Shown: positions 53,008 to 62,498 of the stretch, in pieces
Position numbering within the stretch: the stretch's first letter is position 1
Layout: each line of letters opens with the position of its first letter
Source: Eubacterium sp.
Lineage (GTDB): Bacteria > Bacillota > Clostridia > Lachnospirales > Lachnospiraceae
Assembly (NCBI GenBank): GCA_024684035.1
Contig: JAIKXQ010000005.1
Span: 1-64,000 of the forward strand
Length of the DNA stretch: 64,000 nucleotides
Reading direction: 5' to 3'
The notes under the pieces: model-generated
Told to the model about the DNA's origin: nothing
The model's database searches: none
The model's input: only the letters and a program-made list of their open reading frames with translations
Program-made: the position numbers and the translations under genes

Positions 53008-53193
53008 ATGAGGCTGAACCTTGAAAAAATCTACGAAAGAAAGAAACTGGAGACGTTGAATTCTGCGTTGCTGGAAATGGATGATATTCTTGATCCGGAA
53101 AAAATCGACATTGTTGAACTGGTCGAGTCTGTGCAGATGAAACTGGCAGAGTGCTGCCGCCAGAAGAGGGATCGAAAGAACGCAAATGACTGA
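53008..53193 (+). CDS. Small helical protein of unknown function (61 aa)
   Basis: The ATG at 53008 follows a good GGGAGGAG with eight-base spacing; an ATG 30 bases earlier lacks one. The protein is highly charged (MRLNLEKIYERKKLETLNSA, then DDILDPEKIDIVELVESV, ending basic), predicted mostly helical, with no signal or membrane segment. It overlaps the next glycosyltransferase gene by eight bases, so it is likely translated with it. It could be an adaptor for the glycan machinery; I do not recognise a family. Confidence 0.6.
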   Translation: MRLNLEKIYERKKLETLNSALLEMDDILDPEKIDIVELVESVQMKLAECCRQKRDRKNAND

Positions 53194-55675
53194 TGACCAC
53201 AGAGGACTGAAAACCAGCAATGATGTAAATTACCAGATCTGGATGGATCTGTTTGAGAAGGATATCTATGTTCCCTGCGACTGCCCGGAGACAAACGGGA
53301 CGGAGCCGGAGCTTACCCTGATCCTCCCGCTGGAAAACTCCGCGGAGGGATTGGAGGTTGCGGCGGCAGGCATTGCGGCGGCAGAGGAACAGACGGACAG
53401 AAGTTTTGAGCTTCTGGTGGTATCTTCCGGGGATGATCGGGCTGCCGGTCAGCTTAAGGAGCGTTTTTCCGGAGACCGTCTCAGGTATCTCTCCTGTCCG
53501 GAGGGGGGCAGAGCTGCCCTCATAAACAGGGGAATTCAGGAAGCCGTCGGCAGGTTCTTTGCCGTACTCGAGCCGGGAGATCTCCTTGCACCCCATGCGG
53601 TGCGTGAGATCCGGAAAAAGATGAGAGAGAACAGAGGCTATGCCTTTGTCTATTCGGACGAAGACCGCCTCAGCCGGGACGGAAGCAACCGTTACCGGCC
53701 TTTCTTTAAGCCGGACTGGTCCCCGGATACGATGTTGTCTTTCGATTATACCGGACGGCTGTCCGTATTTGATACAGAGCTGGCGCGGAAAATCGGCGGC
53801 GTGAATACCGGCTTTCCGGGGGCGGAAATCTACGAGCTGACGCTTCGCCTTACGGAAGAAATCGAAGCTGACCGGATTGGACACATCAGTTCCGTGCTCT
53901 GCCATGTCTTTGACAGATTTGCACCACTTCCTTCACAGGAAGCCGGTGATCCGGCGGTGGAGGCAAAGAGAAGGGCAAAGACAGCTGTCCTTGCAGGGCG
54001 TGGGAAAAAGATCCGTACGGAGTTTGTGGAGGATGCCGGACAATACAATGTGGTCTACGAGGTTGAAGGCGAGCCGCTGGTGAGTATCATCATTCCATCC
54101 AAGGATAATCTGGCGTACCTGAAACCCTGTCTGGAATCCATCTTCAGGAAGTCCTCGTATTCCAATTATGAGATTGTCCTTGTGGACAACGGAAGCCGGG
54201 TTGAGACGAAAGAAGAGATTGACCGGTACATACAGGATAAGCCGGTGCGGTACATTTATCAGCCTATGATTTTTAATTTCTCCAGGATGTGCAACATCGG
54301 TGCTTCCCATGCAAAGGGCGAGTATCTTCTGTTTCTCAATGATGATATCAGTATTCTTCAGAAGGACTGGATTGAGAGAATGCTGGGGCAGGCGCAGCAG
54401 GCGCACGCCGGAGCTGTGGGGGCAAAACTGGTATATCCCAGGTCCAATCAGATTCAGCACACAGGCGTTTTGAATATGAAGGACGGTCCGGCTCACGCCC
54501 TGGTGCTCTTCAGCGACGGCGCCCAGTATGCCTTCGGACGAAATGTGCTCTGTTATAATTATCTGGCTGTGACGGCGGCCTGTCTGATGACCGCCGCAGA
54601 CAAGTTTCACGCGGTGGGTGGTTTCAATGAGGATATGACGGTGGCGTACAATGACACCGATCTCTGTTTTTCTCTTTATGAGAAGGGATGGTACAATGTG
54701 GTCCGCCCGGATGTGAAGCTGATTCACTATGAGTCTGTGAGCAGAGGTTATGATGTAAATGATATGACGAAGTTTTTCCGTATGAATCAGGAGAGATGTC
54801 TTTTGAACCTGCGACATCCGTCCCTGGTAGAGCGGGATCCGTTCTTCAACAGGAACTACTCGGATTATCTTGTGGATTTCTCTCTCATGATTCACGATCC
54901 GGAAAAGCCCTGCCTCGAGGCCAGGACACTGGACGGTGCTCCCGGCGAGATGCGCACGTTCAACATCGCCATCGACAGTCTGGATATGGGACAGACCTGT
55001 ATTGTGTCCGGATGGACGTCTACGGGGGATTTTGAACTGGATGAAAAAGGAAAATTTTATCTTCTCCTGGAACTGGCCGGAGGTCATGTCACGGCTGTTC
55101 CGGTACACAAATTCCGAAGAGAGAGGATCCCCGGAGCTGTCTCGACGAATGTGGGCTTCATTGCCCGCTTTGACGCCAGTGTGCTGATCCGGAGAAGGGC
55201 CAGAATCGGAATGGCCTGTGTGCTTGGGGATACGAAATTCCATTGCTGGACAGACCGCCTGGCGCAGTGGGATTCCTTCAATTATTTCCGCCGTATGAAG
55301 GCGGAAGATGACGCATTGGATCATATTCCGGAGGAACCCGTGCAGTACAGCCTTGACCGCTGTGTCATGGAGGGCGGAGCATTGATGATGCGCGGTTGGG
55401 CATTTACCGCCGGCAGACTCTACAACAACGAGATAGCCCTTCGGATCTACATAAAAGATCCCTCCGGGCTCTCCTACTGCAATGTGAACCGGCAGGTGCG
55501 ATTTGATGTCTGCAGGCTGTATAACAAAGAGATGAATCTGCTGTACAGCGGGTTCGAAGCGGATTGTGCCCTGGCCGGAGACTGGAAGAAATCAGAGACA
55601 GAGCTCTGGCTGGTGGCTAGAAACTTAAGAAACGGAAAGGTGTGGAAACAGCGGGTAGAAACGGAGGTAGAGTAA
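53186..55675 (+). CDS. Large tandem GT2 glycosyltransferase (829 aa)
   Basis: The protein has two GT2-like domains. The first (about 45-240) begins LTLILPLENSAEG and has YSDEDRLS, but its metal site reads LEPGD, less typical than SDHDD in the related protein at 59266. The second (about 290-560) has VSIIIPSKDNLAYLK, DNGSR, FLNDDIS and CFSLYEKGWYNV, a clear active GT2. A C-terminal beta-rich region (about 590-829) without family name follows. Such fused enzymes occur in rhamnan and galactan loci, where each domain makes one linkage. It is in an operon with the following three genes. Confidence 0.85.
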   Translation: MTDDHRGLKTSNDVNYQIWMDLFEKDIYVPCDCPETNGTEPELTLILPLENSAEGLEVAAAGIAAAEEQTDRSFELLVVSSGDDRAAGQLKERFSGDRLRYLSCPEGGRAALINRGIQEAVGRFFAVLEPGDLLAPHAVREIRKKMRENRGYAFVYSDEDRLSRDGSNRYRPFFKPDWSPDTMLSFDYTGRLSVFDTELARKIGGVNTGFPGAEIYELTLRLTEEIEADRIGHISSVLCHVFDRFAPLPSQEAGDPAVEAKRRAKTAVLAGRGKKIRTEFVEDAGQYNVVYEVEGEPLVSIIIPSKDNLAYLKPCLESIFRKSSYSNYEIVLVDNGSRVETKEEIDRYIQDKPVRYIYQPMIFNFSRMCNIGASHAKGEYLLFLNDDISILQKDWIERMLGQAQQAHAGAVGAKLVYPRSNQIQHTGVLNMKDGPAHALVLFSDGAQYAFGRNVLCYNYLAVTAACLMTAADKFHAVGGFNEDMTVAYNDTDLCFSLYEKGWYNVVRPDVKLIHYESVSRGYDVNDMTKFFRMNQERCLLNLRHPSLVERDPFFNRNYSDYLVDFSLMIHDPEKPCLEARTLDGAPGEMRTFNIAIDSLDMGQTCIVSGWTSTGDFELDEKGKFYLLLELAGGHVTAVPVHKFRRERIPGAVSTNVGFIARFDASVLIRRRARIGMACVLGDTKFHCWTDRLAQWDSFNYFRRMKAEDDALDHIPEEPVQYSLDRCVMEGGALMMRGWAFTAGRLYNNEIALRIYIKDPSGLSYCNVNRQVRFDVCRLYNKEMNLLYSGFEADCALAGDWKKSETELWLVARNLRNGKVWKQRVETEVE

Positions 55676-57826
55676 ATGTGGGAAGGTGAGCTTCTGCGTG
55701 CCATAGAACACAGAGAAGTGGAAGAGTATCCGGAATCCGTCAGAAGCGGAAGCAACAGACAGTTGTTCCATTCGATCGCCCCGGCGAGAGGGAATCTCTT
55801 TGCCTGGATGAACAGGGAACCCGGGGCGGCAGCCCTGGATCTCTTTGGGGACGACGCAGCTCTTGTTCCGGCGCTGGCGTACAGATTTGACAAACTTGCC
55901 GTTTTTACCGAAAATGAAGCCCAGGCAGAGGTCTGCAAAAAAGTACTGGAAGTTGAAAAACTCCGGAACGGCATTCGCCCGCAGAAGTACGGGAGAGATT
56001 CATCTCTTCAGTACGACAGGTGGGCGAGGGCAGAAGTGGCGCAGGATGTTGTGGGCTGGCTCTTCGGAAGAGGAGAACAGAAACATCTGGAGAAATTCAG
56101 GAAGAATTTCCGGTACAAGGCTGTCATTGCCGTGAAAGAAGATCTGGGGAGAAATCAGATCTTCGATATCATAGAGGGAAGCCGTGATCTTCTGACAGCC
56201 GACGGATCCCTCTGGCTTCTTGCAGAAGCCGGCAGTTCAGAACTGATCCGGGAGGCGGCGGAAAGAGCCGGCTACGGACAGATTCTGGAGTATCGCTGTG
56301 ATCCTGACTGGATGTTCGCGGATCATATTGAACTGTATGAAAAGACAGAGCTCCTGAATGACTGGATCGAACTGGTGGACGCCGAAGGTTTACTGGATCA
56401 GCAAAGCGGACTTCTTCCGTCCGACGATGACAGTCGCGAGACGCTTCGGGACAAAGAAAAGGAGCCGGCAGAAGGCGGCAGGCAGATCTGGACCACAAGA
56501 AATGGAGCAACCAACGCTGGGAAGCGCCCGGAGGGCTCCGAGAAAGTGCTCTATCAGATCAGCGCCGCGGAGCTGTCAGCTTATATGATTTTTGCCCGTT
56601 TTTCCAACCAGAGGCGGGAGAAATACAGGATTATCACAACCGAGTGGATGAACAGCGGGGAAATCCGGCTCTATAAATTCGCGGCTGCAAGATCCGGCGC
56701 ATCTCATATTGAGCACATGCGGCAGATGTATGAGCTTTTGGACCGGCAATACGGAAAAGCACCGTCAGCCTTTTATGTGAACAGAATCACCCCCATGGAA
56801 AATGATACGGGGGTACAGCTGGAATATCTGGCGGGCTGCACGCTGGAGAGTATGATCCTCGATAAGCTCAAAAGCGGACGCGAGGAGGAGGCCAGAAAGC
56901 TGGTGGAAAAGCTTTTTCTGAAGATCCGGGGGCCGGTTCTGAAGATTCATCCGTTTCGGGTGACGGACAAGTTTATCCGGTACTTCGGTCTGGAACCGGA
57001 ACATTTCAGCGACTACACCCTCGGTGTGTCCGACATAGATATGATGCTGGACAATGTCATTGTTGAGGGGAGCAGATGGTCCTTCATTGATTATGAATGG
57101 AGTTTTGATTTTCCTATTCCTCTGAAATTCATTTATTTCCGGACCATGTTTTACTTTGCGCTGAAATATCCGGAGTATGGCTCCTGGGCAGAGAGCGTCA
57201 TGCGGAAAGAAGCGGGGATTACCCGTGAAGATCAGGATCAGTTCACTCTCATGGAGGATTTCTTCCAGAGAAACTGGATTCTGGACAGGGATTCGCTGAT
57301 GGAGATCCGGAAGCGTTTCCGGATCCGCGAACTGACAGGAACCTGCGGATTCATGCCCTGGGAGGACAAGGCCTACGAGGCAAAAGTCTATTGGGCAGAA
57401 AAAAATTCCGGTTATTCGGAGGCCTCTTCCGAGGTGCTCAGCAGGATCAGCAGAGAAGAAGGCAGTATCGTACATATATTTGTTCCGCAAGGGACGGTGA
57501 GCCTGCGGTTTGATCCGGCACAGATTCCGGGATTGTTCACGATGGTCAGTATCACCGATGAGAAGGGAAAAGCCCTGGACTGGTCGGGAAGCGGATACTA
57601 TGTCGACCGGAATCAGATGTTTTTCAGTACGGATGACCCGCAGATCGATATTCTGCTGAACAGGAATACCCACAGGATTCGGGTGCAGTATTTTTACGAT
57701 GGCATATACCACCCGGAGAACATTGACCTCGTGGGAACACCGGAGGCAGAGGGAGCCGTATTGCACAGGCATGCGCTTGTGCGGGAGAGACTCGGCGCCA
57801 TTGTGGAGAAACTGAAGAAGCGATAA
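55676..57826 (+). CDS. Degenerate methyltransferase-like / kinase-like fusion protein, WbdD-reminiscent
   Basis: The product has 716 residues. The N-terminal third looks like a Rossmann methyltransferase whose SAM loop is degenerate (ALDLFGDDAALV at 53-63 instead of DxGxGxG). The middle third is kinase-like of the aminoglycoside-phosphotransferase/choline-kinase type: YKFA, then Asp455 and Asn460 in a D-x4-N catalytic motif (DIDMMLDN), and Asp472 in WSFIDYEW. The C-terminal 120 residues are beta-rich. Family annotation for homologues is often only 'methyltransferase'. The order next to a Wzt-like ATPase recalls WbdD, the kinase/methyltransferase that caps O-antigen chains for recognition by Wzt. 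Starts directly after the previous stop. Confidence 0.75.
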   Translation: MWEGELLRAIEHREVEEYPESVRSGSNRQLFHSIAPARGNLFAWMNREPGAAALDLFGDDAALVPALAYRFDKLAVFTENEAQAEVCKKVLEVEKLRNGIRPQKYGRDSSLQYDRWARAEVAQDVVGWLFGRGEQKHLEKFRKNFRYKAVIAVKEDLGRNQIFDIIEGSRDLLTADGSLWLLAEAGSSELIREAAERAGYGQILEYRCDPDWMFADHIELYEKTELLNDWIELVDAEGLLDQQSGLLPSDDDSRETLRDKEKEPAEGGRQIWTTRNGATNAGKRPEGSEKVLYQISAAELSAYMIFARFSNQRREKYRIITTEWMNSGEIRLYKFAAARSGASHIEHMRQMYELLDRQYGKAPSAFYVNRITPMENDTGVQLEYLAGCTLESMILDKLKSGREEEARKLVEKLFLKIRGPVLKIHPFRVTDKFIRYFGLEPEHFSDYTLGVSDIDMMLDNVIVEGSRWSFIDYEWSFDFPIPLKFIYFRTMFYFALKYPEYGSWAESVMRKEAGITREDQDQFTLMEDFFQRNWILDRDSLMEIRKRFRIRELTGTCGFMPWEDKAYEAKVYWAEKNSGYSEASSEVLSRISREEGSIVHIFVPQGTVSLRFDPAQIPGLFTMVSITDEKGKALDWSGSGYYVDRNQMFFSTDDPQIDILLNRNTHRIRVQYFYDGIYHPENIDLVGTPEAEGAVLHRHALVRERLGAIVEKLKKR

Positions 57827-57882
57827 AGAGCAGTTTCCCTGACGTAACAGAAGACATGTAGATTATGTAGTGGAGATTTCAT

Positions 57883-59223
57883 ATGGCAGAAGAATATGCA
57901 GTCCGTGTTCAGAACATATCCAAGGTATACAAGCTTTATAAGAGCAACAAAGACCGACTGGTCGAGGCACTTGGACTGACGAGGAAGAAGCGTTACCAGG
58001 AGCACTACGCACTGAACGACGTCTCATTTGATATTCGAAAAGGTGAGACCGTTGGAATTATCGGCACGAACGGAGCCGGAAAGTCTACCATCCTGAAGAT
58101 CATTACCGGAGTGTTGAATCCATCCGGAGGAAAGCTGGAGATCAACGGAAGAATTTCGGCCCTGCTGGAGCTGGGTGCGGGATTCAACGGAGAGTATTCC
58201 GGAGTTGAAAATATCTATCTGAACGGCACTATGATGGGATACACCCGGGAAGAAGTGGATGCGAAGATGGATCAGATCCTCGAGTTTGCTGACATCGGAG
58301 AATTCGTGCATCAGCCGGTGAAGACCTATTCATCAGGTATGTTCGTCCGTCTGGCTTTTGCGGTGGCGATCAACATTGATCCTGAGATTCTTGTGGTGGA
58401 CGAGGCACTCTCCGTAGGAGATGTATTCTTTCAGGCAAAATGTTATAAGAAGTTTGAAGAGTTCAAGAAAGAGGGAAAGACCATTCTTCTGGTCAGCCAC
58501 GACCTCGGTGCGATCGCCAAGTACTGCGACCGCGTGTTCCTTCTGAATCACGGAAAGAAGCTCTGCGAGGGTGAGCCAAAGGGCGTGATCGACACCTACA
58601 AGAAGATTCTCACAGGCTCGGCCGACGATCAGAAAAAAATCCTCGAGGAGAACGGACAGTTTGACGAGGCGGGACTCATCGGAGAGGAGAACGCCAGGAT
58701 TGCAGGCGGCTCTGTGGCGGATGTCACGGGAGACGGCGAAGAACTCTGGAAGACGCATTTTGAGATCAATCCGAATCTGAACGAGTACGGAAGCAGAAGG
58801 GCGGAGATCATCGATTTCGCCATTGTCGACGACCAGGGGACACTGACAAGCACGATCATCAAGGGCAGCCGCTTTACCATCAAGTCAAAGGTGCGCTTTA
58901 ATGACGATGTGAAGGAACCGATTTTTACGTTCACCTTCAAGACCGTACGTGGACAGGATGTAACAGGAACCAACACCATGTATGAGGACAAGATGATACC
59001 TCTTGCGAAAAAGGGGGATATCTATGTGGCAAGCTTCACACAGAACATGGATCTGCAGGGAGGGGAATATCTGCTCTCCATGAGCTGTACAGGATTTGAG
59101 AAGGGAGATCTCACAGCGTTCCACCGCTGTTACGATCTGATCAGTGTAAATGTGGTGTCACAGAAGAATACGGTGGGCTTTTATGATATGAACTCGGAGA
59201 CAACCGTCGAGAAAATCAACTGA
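57883..59223 (+). CDS. Polysaccharide ABC exporter ATP-binding protein (Wzt-like) with C-terminal domain
   Basis: This 446-residue ATPase powers glycan export with the Wzm-like permease. The nucleotide-binding domain (1-240) has Walker A GTNGAGKST (61-69), the signature YSSGMFVRLAFA and Walker B ILVVDEALSVGD. The last 150 residues (about 290-440) form a beta-sandwich with IIDFAIVD, RFTIKSKVRF and YLLSMSC, like Wzt C-terminal domains that bind the capped end of the chain. The presence of this domain predicts a terminal cap on the polymer. GTGGAG lies upstream of the ATG. Confidence 0.92.
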   Translation: MAEEYAVRVQNISKVYKLYKSNKDRLVEALGLTRKKRYQEHYALNDVSFDIRKGETVGIIGTNGAGKSTILKIITGVLNPSGGKLEINGRISALLELGAGFNGEYSGVENIYLNGTMMGYTREEVDAKMDQILEFADIGEFVHQPVKTYSSGMFVRLAFAVAINIDPEILVVDEALSVGDVFFQAKCYKKFEEFKKEGKTILLVSHDLGAIAKYCDRVFLLNHGKKLCEGEPKGVIDTYKKILTGSADDQKKILEENGQFDEAGLIGEENARIAGGSVADVTGDGEELWKTHFEINPNLNEYGSRRAEIIDFAIVDDQGTLTSTIIKGSRFTIKSKVRFNDDVKEPIFTFTFKTVRGQDVTGTNTMYEDKMIPLAKKGDIYVASFTQNMDLQGGEYLLSMSCTGFEKGDLTAFHRCYDLISVNVVSQKNTVGFYDMNSETTVEKIN

Positions 59224-59265
59224 GACTATTGACGCAGGATAACCGGACGGAAGGGAGTATAAGAA

Positions 59266-61866
59266 ATGAAGGACTTATTCTATCATATTGATTCTGTTGA
59301 GGTATATGGCGATACGGAGCCGCTGTTTTTTATCGGGGGCTGGTGCGCGTCACCCAAAGATCTTCCGGTGGAACTCAAGGTTCTGGCAGACGGAAAAGAA
59401 GTGGAATACCAGATCAACCGGCATGAGAGACAGGACGTGGTGGGCTTTTCCAGAGCCCTGCAGGGGACGAATCTGGAATGTGGATTTGAACTTTTGATCT
59501 ATGACCTGGAAACCCTCAGAGAGGCTGACTCTGTCAAGGTGACCGCTTTCTACGGGCAGGATCAGAAGGTGATCTACGCCAGAAGCGGTGCACAGATCAG
59601 AGAAATGATTGATCAGAACAAAATCCATGCAACCATCGATGACTGGACCACCGGGGAGAACGGAACCAGGATTCATGGCTGGTTCATCAGTATGGACGAG
59701 CTGGATCATGTGGAGGTTTTGAACGGAAAGGATACGTCCCTTCCCTTTGAGATCACATGGAGACGGAGATATGATCTGGAGAAGATCTATCACATCTCCC
59801 ACGAATCCACTCCCGGGTTTGAAGTGGTAGTCTGGAAGGAAGATCTGGAAGAAGATCCGTCCCTGAAACTTGTATTTGTCACATCCGGAGGCAGAATCGT
59901 AATCCCGGTACAGACAGACTCGAAATCAAAGACACCGAAGTTCAGTTATATCAGACAGAGAATTTTTAACCCTACCTACTGGAAGCGGGGCTGGAAATTC
60001 CTTCGGAAGAACGGACTTCGTGCCACCCTGTATCATATGTCGGAGGCTGCAAACGGCGGCCGGGATGAGTATCATGGCTGGTTCCTGGAGCATCGGATTA
60101 CAGAGGAAGAGTTGGTGGAGCAGCGGGAGATGCAGAAGAGCTTCGCGGAGCGCCCGGTTATCTCCATCTGTGTGCCGCTCTATAACACGGAACTCCGTTA
60201 CCTCGCCGCGCTCATTGACTCTGTGATCGGACAGTCCTATACAGACTGGGAACTCTGCCTGGCCGACGGAAGTACCAATGAGAGTGTCAACGAATATATT
60301 CATGAGAATTACGCGGAATATCTCCGTGAGGCCAGAGAGGGTGAAGAAGGAAAAATCTTCTACACCAGACTGGAAGAGAATTACGGCATCGCCGGTAATA
60401 CCAATTATGCGCTGGAGATGGGAACCGGAGACTTTATCATGCTCTCGGATCACGATGACTACCTCGAGAAGGATGCTCTCTTCGAGATTGTAAAAGCAAT
60501 CAACGAGAATCCGCAGACAGATATTCTCTACACGGATGAGGATCTGACCGATGATACCGGCGTCCGCTTTGAGTCGCCGCGTCTGAAGCCCGATTTCAAT
60601 ATGGACATGCTCTGCAGTATCAACTACATCTGCCACATTTTTGTGGCCAGAGCGTCCATTATGAAAAAGGTGGGTGGTTTCCGTAAAGAATTTGACGGAG
60701 CACAGGACTGGGATATGATTCTTCGCTGCTGCGAGCTCACGGATCACATCGTACATATTCCGAAAGTCCTCTATCACTGGAGAGCCTACGAAGCCTCCAC
60801 AGCAGGAAATCCGGACAGCAAAAAATATGCCATCGACGCAGGAAAAAATGCAGTTGCCGCCCACTTTGAGAGATGCGGCTATGAGGCGGATGTACGCTAC
60901 ACCAACGTATTCATCCTCTTCCAGCCCCAGATCAAGGTAAAGGGAACCCCGAAAGTATCGGTCATCATTCCCAGCTATGAGCACCCAGATCTTTTAAAAA
61001 CCTGCATCGATTCCATTCTGAAGAAGACAACCTATCCGAACTATGAGATCGTGGTAGTTGAGAACAATTCGAAAGAACAGAAGACCTTTGATTACTACGA
61101 GCAGGTACAGAAGGAACACAGCAATGTGCGCGTGGTCACGTATCCGGGGAACGGACCCTTCAACTATTCGGCAGTCAACAACTTCGGCGCCTCCAGGGCA
61201 GACGGCGAGTACCTGATCCTGCTCAATAATGATACGAAGCTTATTTCCGGCGACTGGATGGAGAATATGCTTGGCTACTGCCAGAGGGACAATACCGGAA
61301 TCGTGGGAGCAAAGCTCTACTTCGAAGATGACACGGTTCAGCACTGCGGTGTTGTGGTAGGTGTCGGCGGTTTTGCCGGACACATCCTGACGGAGAGCAT
61401 GCGTGGTGATGCCGGTTACTTCGGACGTCTGCTGGCAGTTCACGACGTAAGCGCCGTGACCGCAGCTTGTCTGATGATCAAGAGATCCACCTTCGACGCA
61501 GTGGGAGGCCTGGACGAAGGCTTCCGCGTCGCACTCAATGATGTGGATCTCTGCATGAAAGTGCGTGATCTCGGCCAGCTTGTGGTTATGAATCCGGGCG
61601 TGGAGCTCTATCACTTTGAGTCCAAGAGCCGCGGTTACGAGGCAGATGCCGGAAAACACGAGCGATTCAAATCCGAAATCCGCAGATTCCGCAAAAAGTG
61701 GGAGAAAGAGCTGGAGGCCGGCGATCCGTACTACAACCCTCATCTTACTCTGATGTACGGAGACTGCAGACTTCGCCGCCCGGGAGAGCACTTCGATATC
61801 ATCGATGAAATCCTCCGGGAAGATCAGGAGAAGTCAGCTTCTACTTCCAGTGAAGTGCGTGAATGA
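59266..61866 (+). CDS. Large tandem GT2 glycosyltransferase (866 aa)
   Basis: The first 230 residues form a beta-rich domain of unknown type (GGWCASPKDLPVELKV, GWFISMDELDHVEVL). Two GT2 domains follow: one at about 300-540 with ISICVPLYNTELRY, IMLSDHDDYLEKDA and GGFRKEFDGAQDWDM, the other at about 565-820 with VSVIIPSYEHPDLLK, ILLNNDTKLI and VALNDVDLCMK. Both metal sites look complete, so the enzyme may form two linkages. It resembles the protein at 53186 but with the extra N-terminal part. It ends the operon; no terminator is seen directly after it. Confidence 0.88.
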   Translation: MKDLFYHIDSVEVYGDTEPLFFIGGWCASPKDLPVELKVLADGKEVEYQINRHERQDVVGFSRALQGTNLECGFELLIYDLETLREADSVKVTAFYGQDQKVIYARSGAQIREMIDQNKIHATIDDWTTGENGTRIHGWFISMDELDHVEVLNGKDTSLPFEITWRRRYDLEKIYHISHESTPGFEVVVWKEDLEEDPSLKLVFVTSGGRIVIPVQTDSKSKTPKFSYIRQRIFNPTYWKRGWKFLRKNGLRATLYHMSEAANGGRDEYHGWFLEHRITEEELVEQREMQKSFAERPVISICVPLYNTELRYLAALIDSVIGQSYTDWELCLADGSTNESVNEYIHENYAEYLREAREGEEGKIFYTRLEENYGIAGNTNYALEMGTGDFIMLSDHDDYLEKDALFEIVKAINENPQTDILYTDEDLTDDTGVRFESPRLKPDFNMDMLCSINYICHIFVARASIMKKVGGFRKEFDGAQDWDMILRCCELTDHIVHIPKVLYHWRAYEASTAGNPDSKKYAIDAGKNAVAAHFERCGYEADVRYTNVFILFQPQIKVKGTPKVSVIIPSYEHPDLLKTCIDSILKKTTYPNYEIVVVENNSKEQKTFDYYEQVQKEHSNVRVVTYPGNGPFNYSAVNNFGASRADGEYLILLNNDTKLISGDWMENMLGYCQRDNTGIVGAKLYFEDDTVQHCGVVVGVGGFAGHILTESMRGDAGYFGRLLAVHDVSAVTAACLMIKRSTFDAVGGLDEGFRVALNDVDLCMKVRDLGQLVVMNPGVELYHFESKSRGYEADAGKHERFKSEIRRFRKKWEKELEAGDPYYNPHLTLMYGDCRLRRPGEHFDIIDEILREDQEKSASTSSEVRE

Positions 61867-62334
61867 GGTTTTCTAAGGGCAATTAGGAAGTTGTATTTGT
61901 TCTGATGGTTGCAAGTGATCCGAAGCCCTGTATCAGAGTGTCTGTCGCAAAGTTCTTCGTGTTTTGCCATGAAAAGTATGAACCGCGTTCGGGACAGAGT
62001 CATACAGCGCGAATATTAGGAAGCGAACGAAGCACCAGCAATAGGCGGCGGAGCGCTGAGGAGGTAGCGACGTGTGAGCGTGTATGCTCTGGCACCGACG
62101 CGAAGGATTATGTTTGCAAAATTTGTATCACGAACACATAATTATTCGTAAATATGTATATATATGCAAGATGCGCACTTGCCATGGACGAAAAGTCGCT
62201 TGAATCTCGTAGAAAATTTCTTCGGGGGACCGATCGCAGAATCAGAAATAACGCAACAGTCGCGAAAATATATTCCACGATTTCGAGACAAAAAGAATAT
62301 TGATAGGTAACATGAACATATTATAAATGTTACC
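61867..62334. other. Intergenic region with inverted-repeat element and a palindrome
   Basis: No gene is supported here; a 78-codon frame from 61905 runs through the repeat and I reject it. The stretch holds the short inverted-repeat-bounded element (61995-62091) and the palindrome GGTAACAT/ATGTTACC (62306-62334), which directly precedes a terminator. Confidence 0.5.
61995..62091. repeat. Inverted-repeat-bounded intergenic element, short form (97 bases)
   Basis: It starts CAGAGTCATACA and ends TGTATGCTCTG, inverted copies with one insertion. It matches both outer parts of the 197-base element at 15785-15981 but lacks about 100 internal bases. Confidence 0.7.
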
Positions 62335-62366
62335 AAAAGGACATCTCAGCGGAGATGTCCTTTTTT
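62335..62366 (+). terminator. Intrinsic terminator before the last gene
   Basis: AAAAGGACATCTC (62335-62347) pairs with GAGATGTCC (62352-62360) and the T-run TTTTTT. It lies 470 bases after the last glycosyltransferase gene and may end that operon or an untranslated RNA. Confidence 0.85.
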
Positions 62367-62412
62367 CTTGATCAATTTGTTAGAAAACGGTTGAAATTAT
62401 TTGACATGTAAG

Positions 62413-62441
62413 TTGTGGAGTGACCGCAAGTGTGCTATATT
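62413..62441 (+). promoter_or_regulatory. Promoter of the last gene
   Basis: TTGTGG (62413-62418) and TATATT (62436-62441) are 17 bases apart. A GTTCAA/TTGAAC hairpin (62462-62483) lies in the leader before the ribosome site. Confidence 0.5.
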
Positions 62442-62498
62442 TGTCTCATGTATTAATATTCGTTCAATTTATTTCGGTTGAACGGGAAGGGAGAGAAA

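Noticed and set aside
61905..62141. 78-codon frame after the last tandem GT2 gene
   Set aside because: It runs through the inverted-repeat element and has no start signal.
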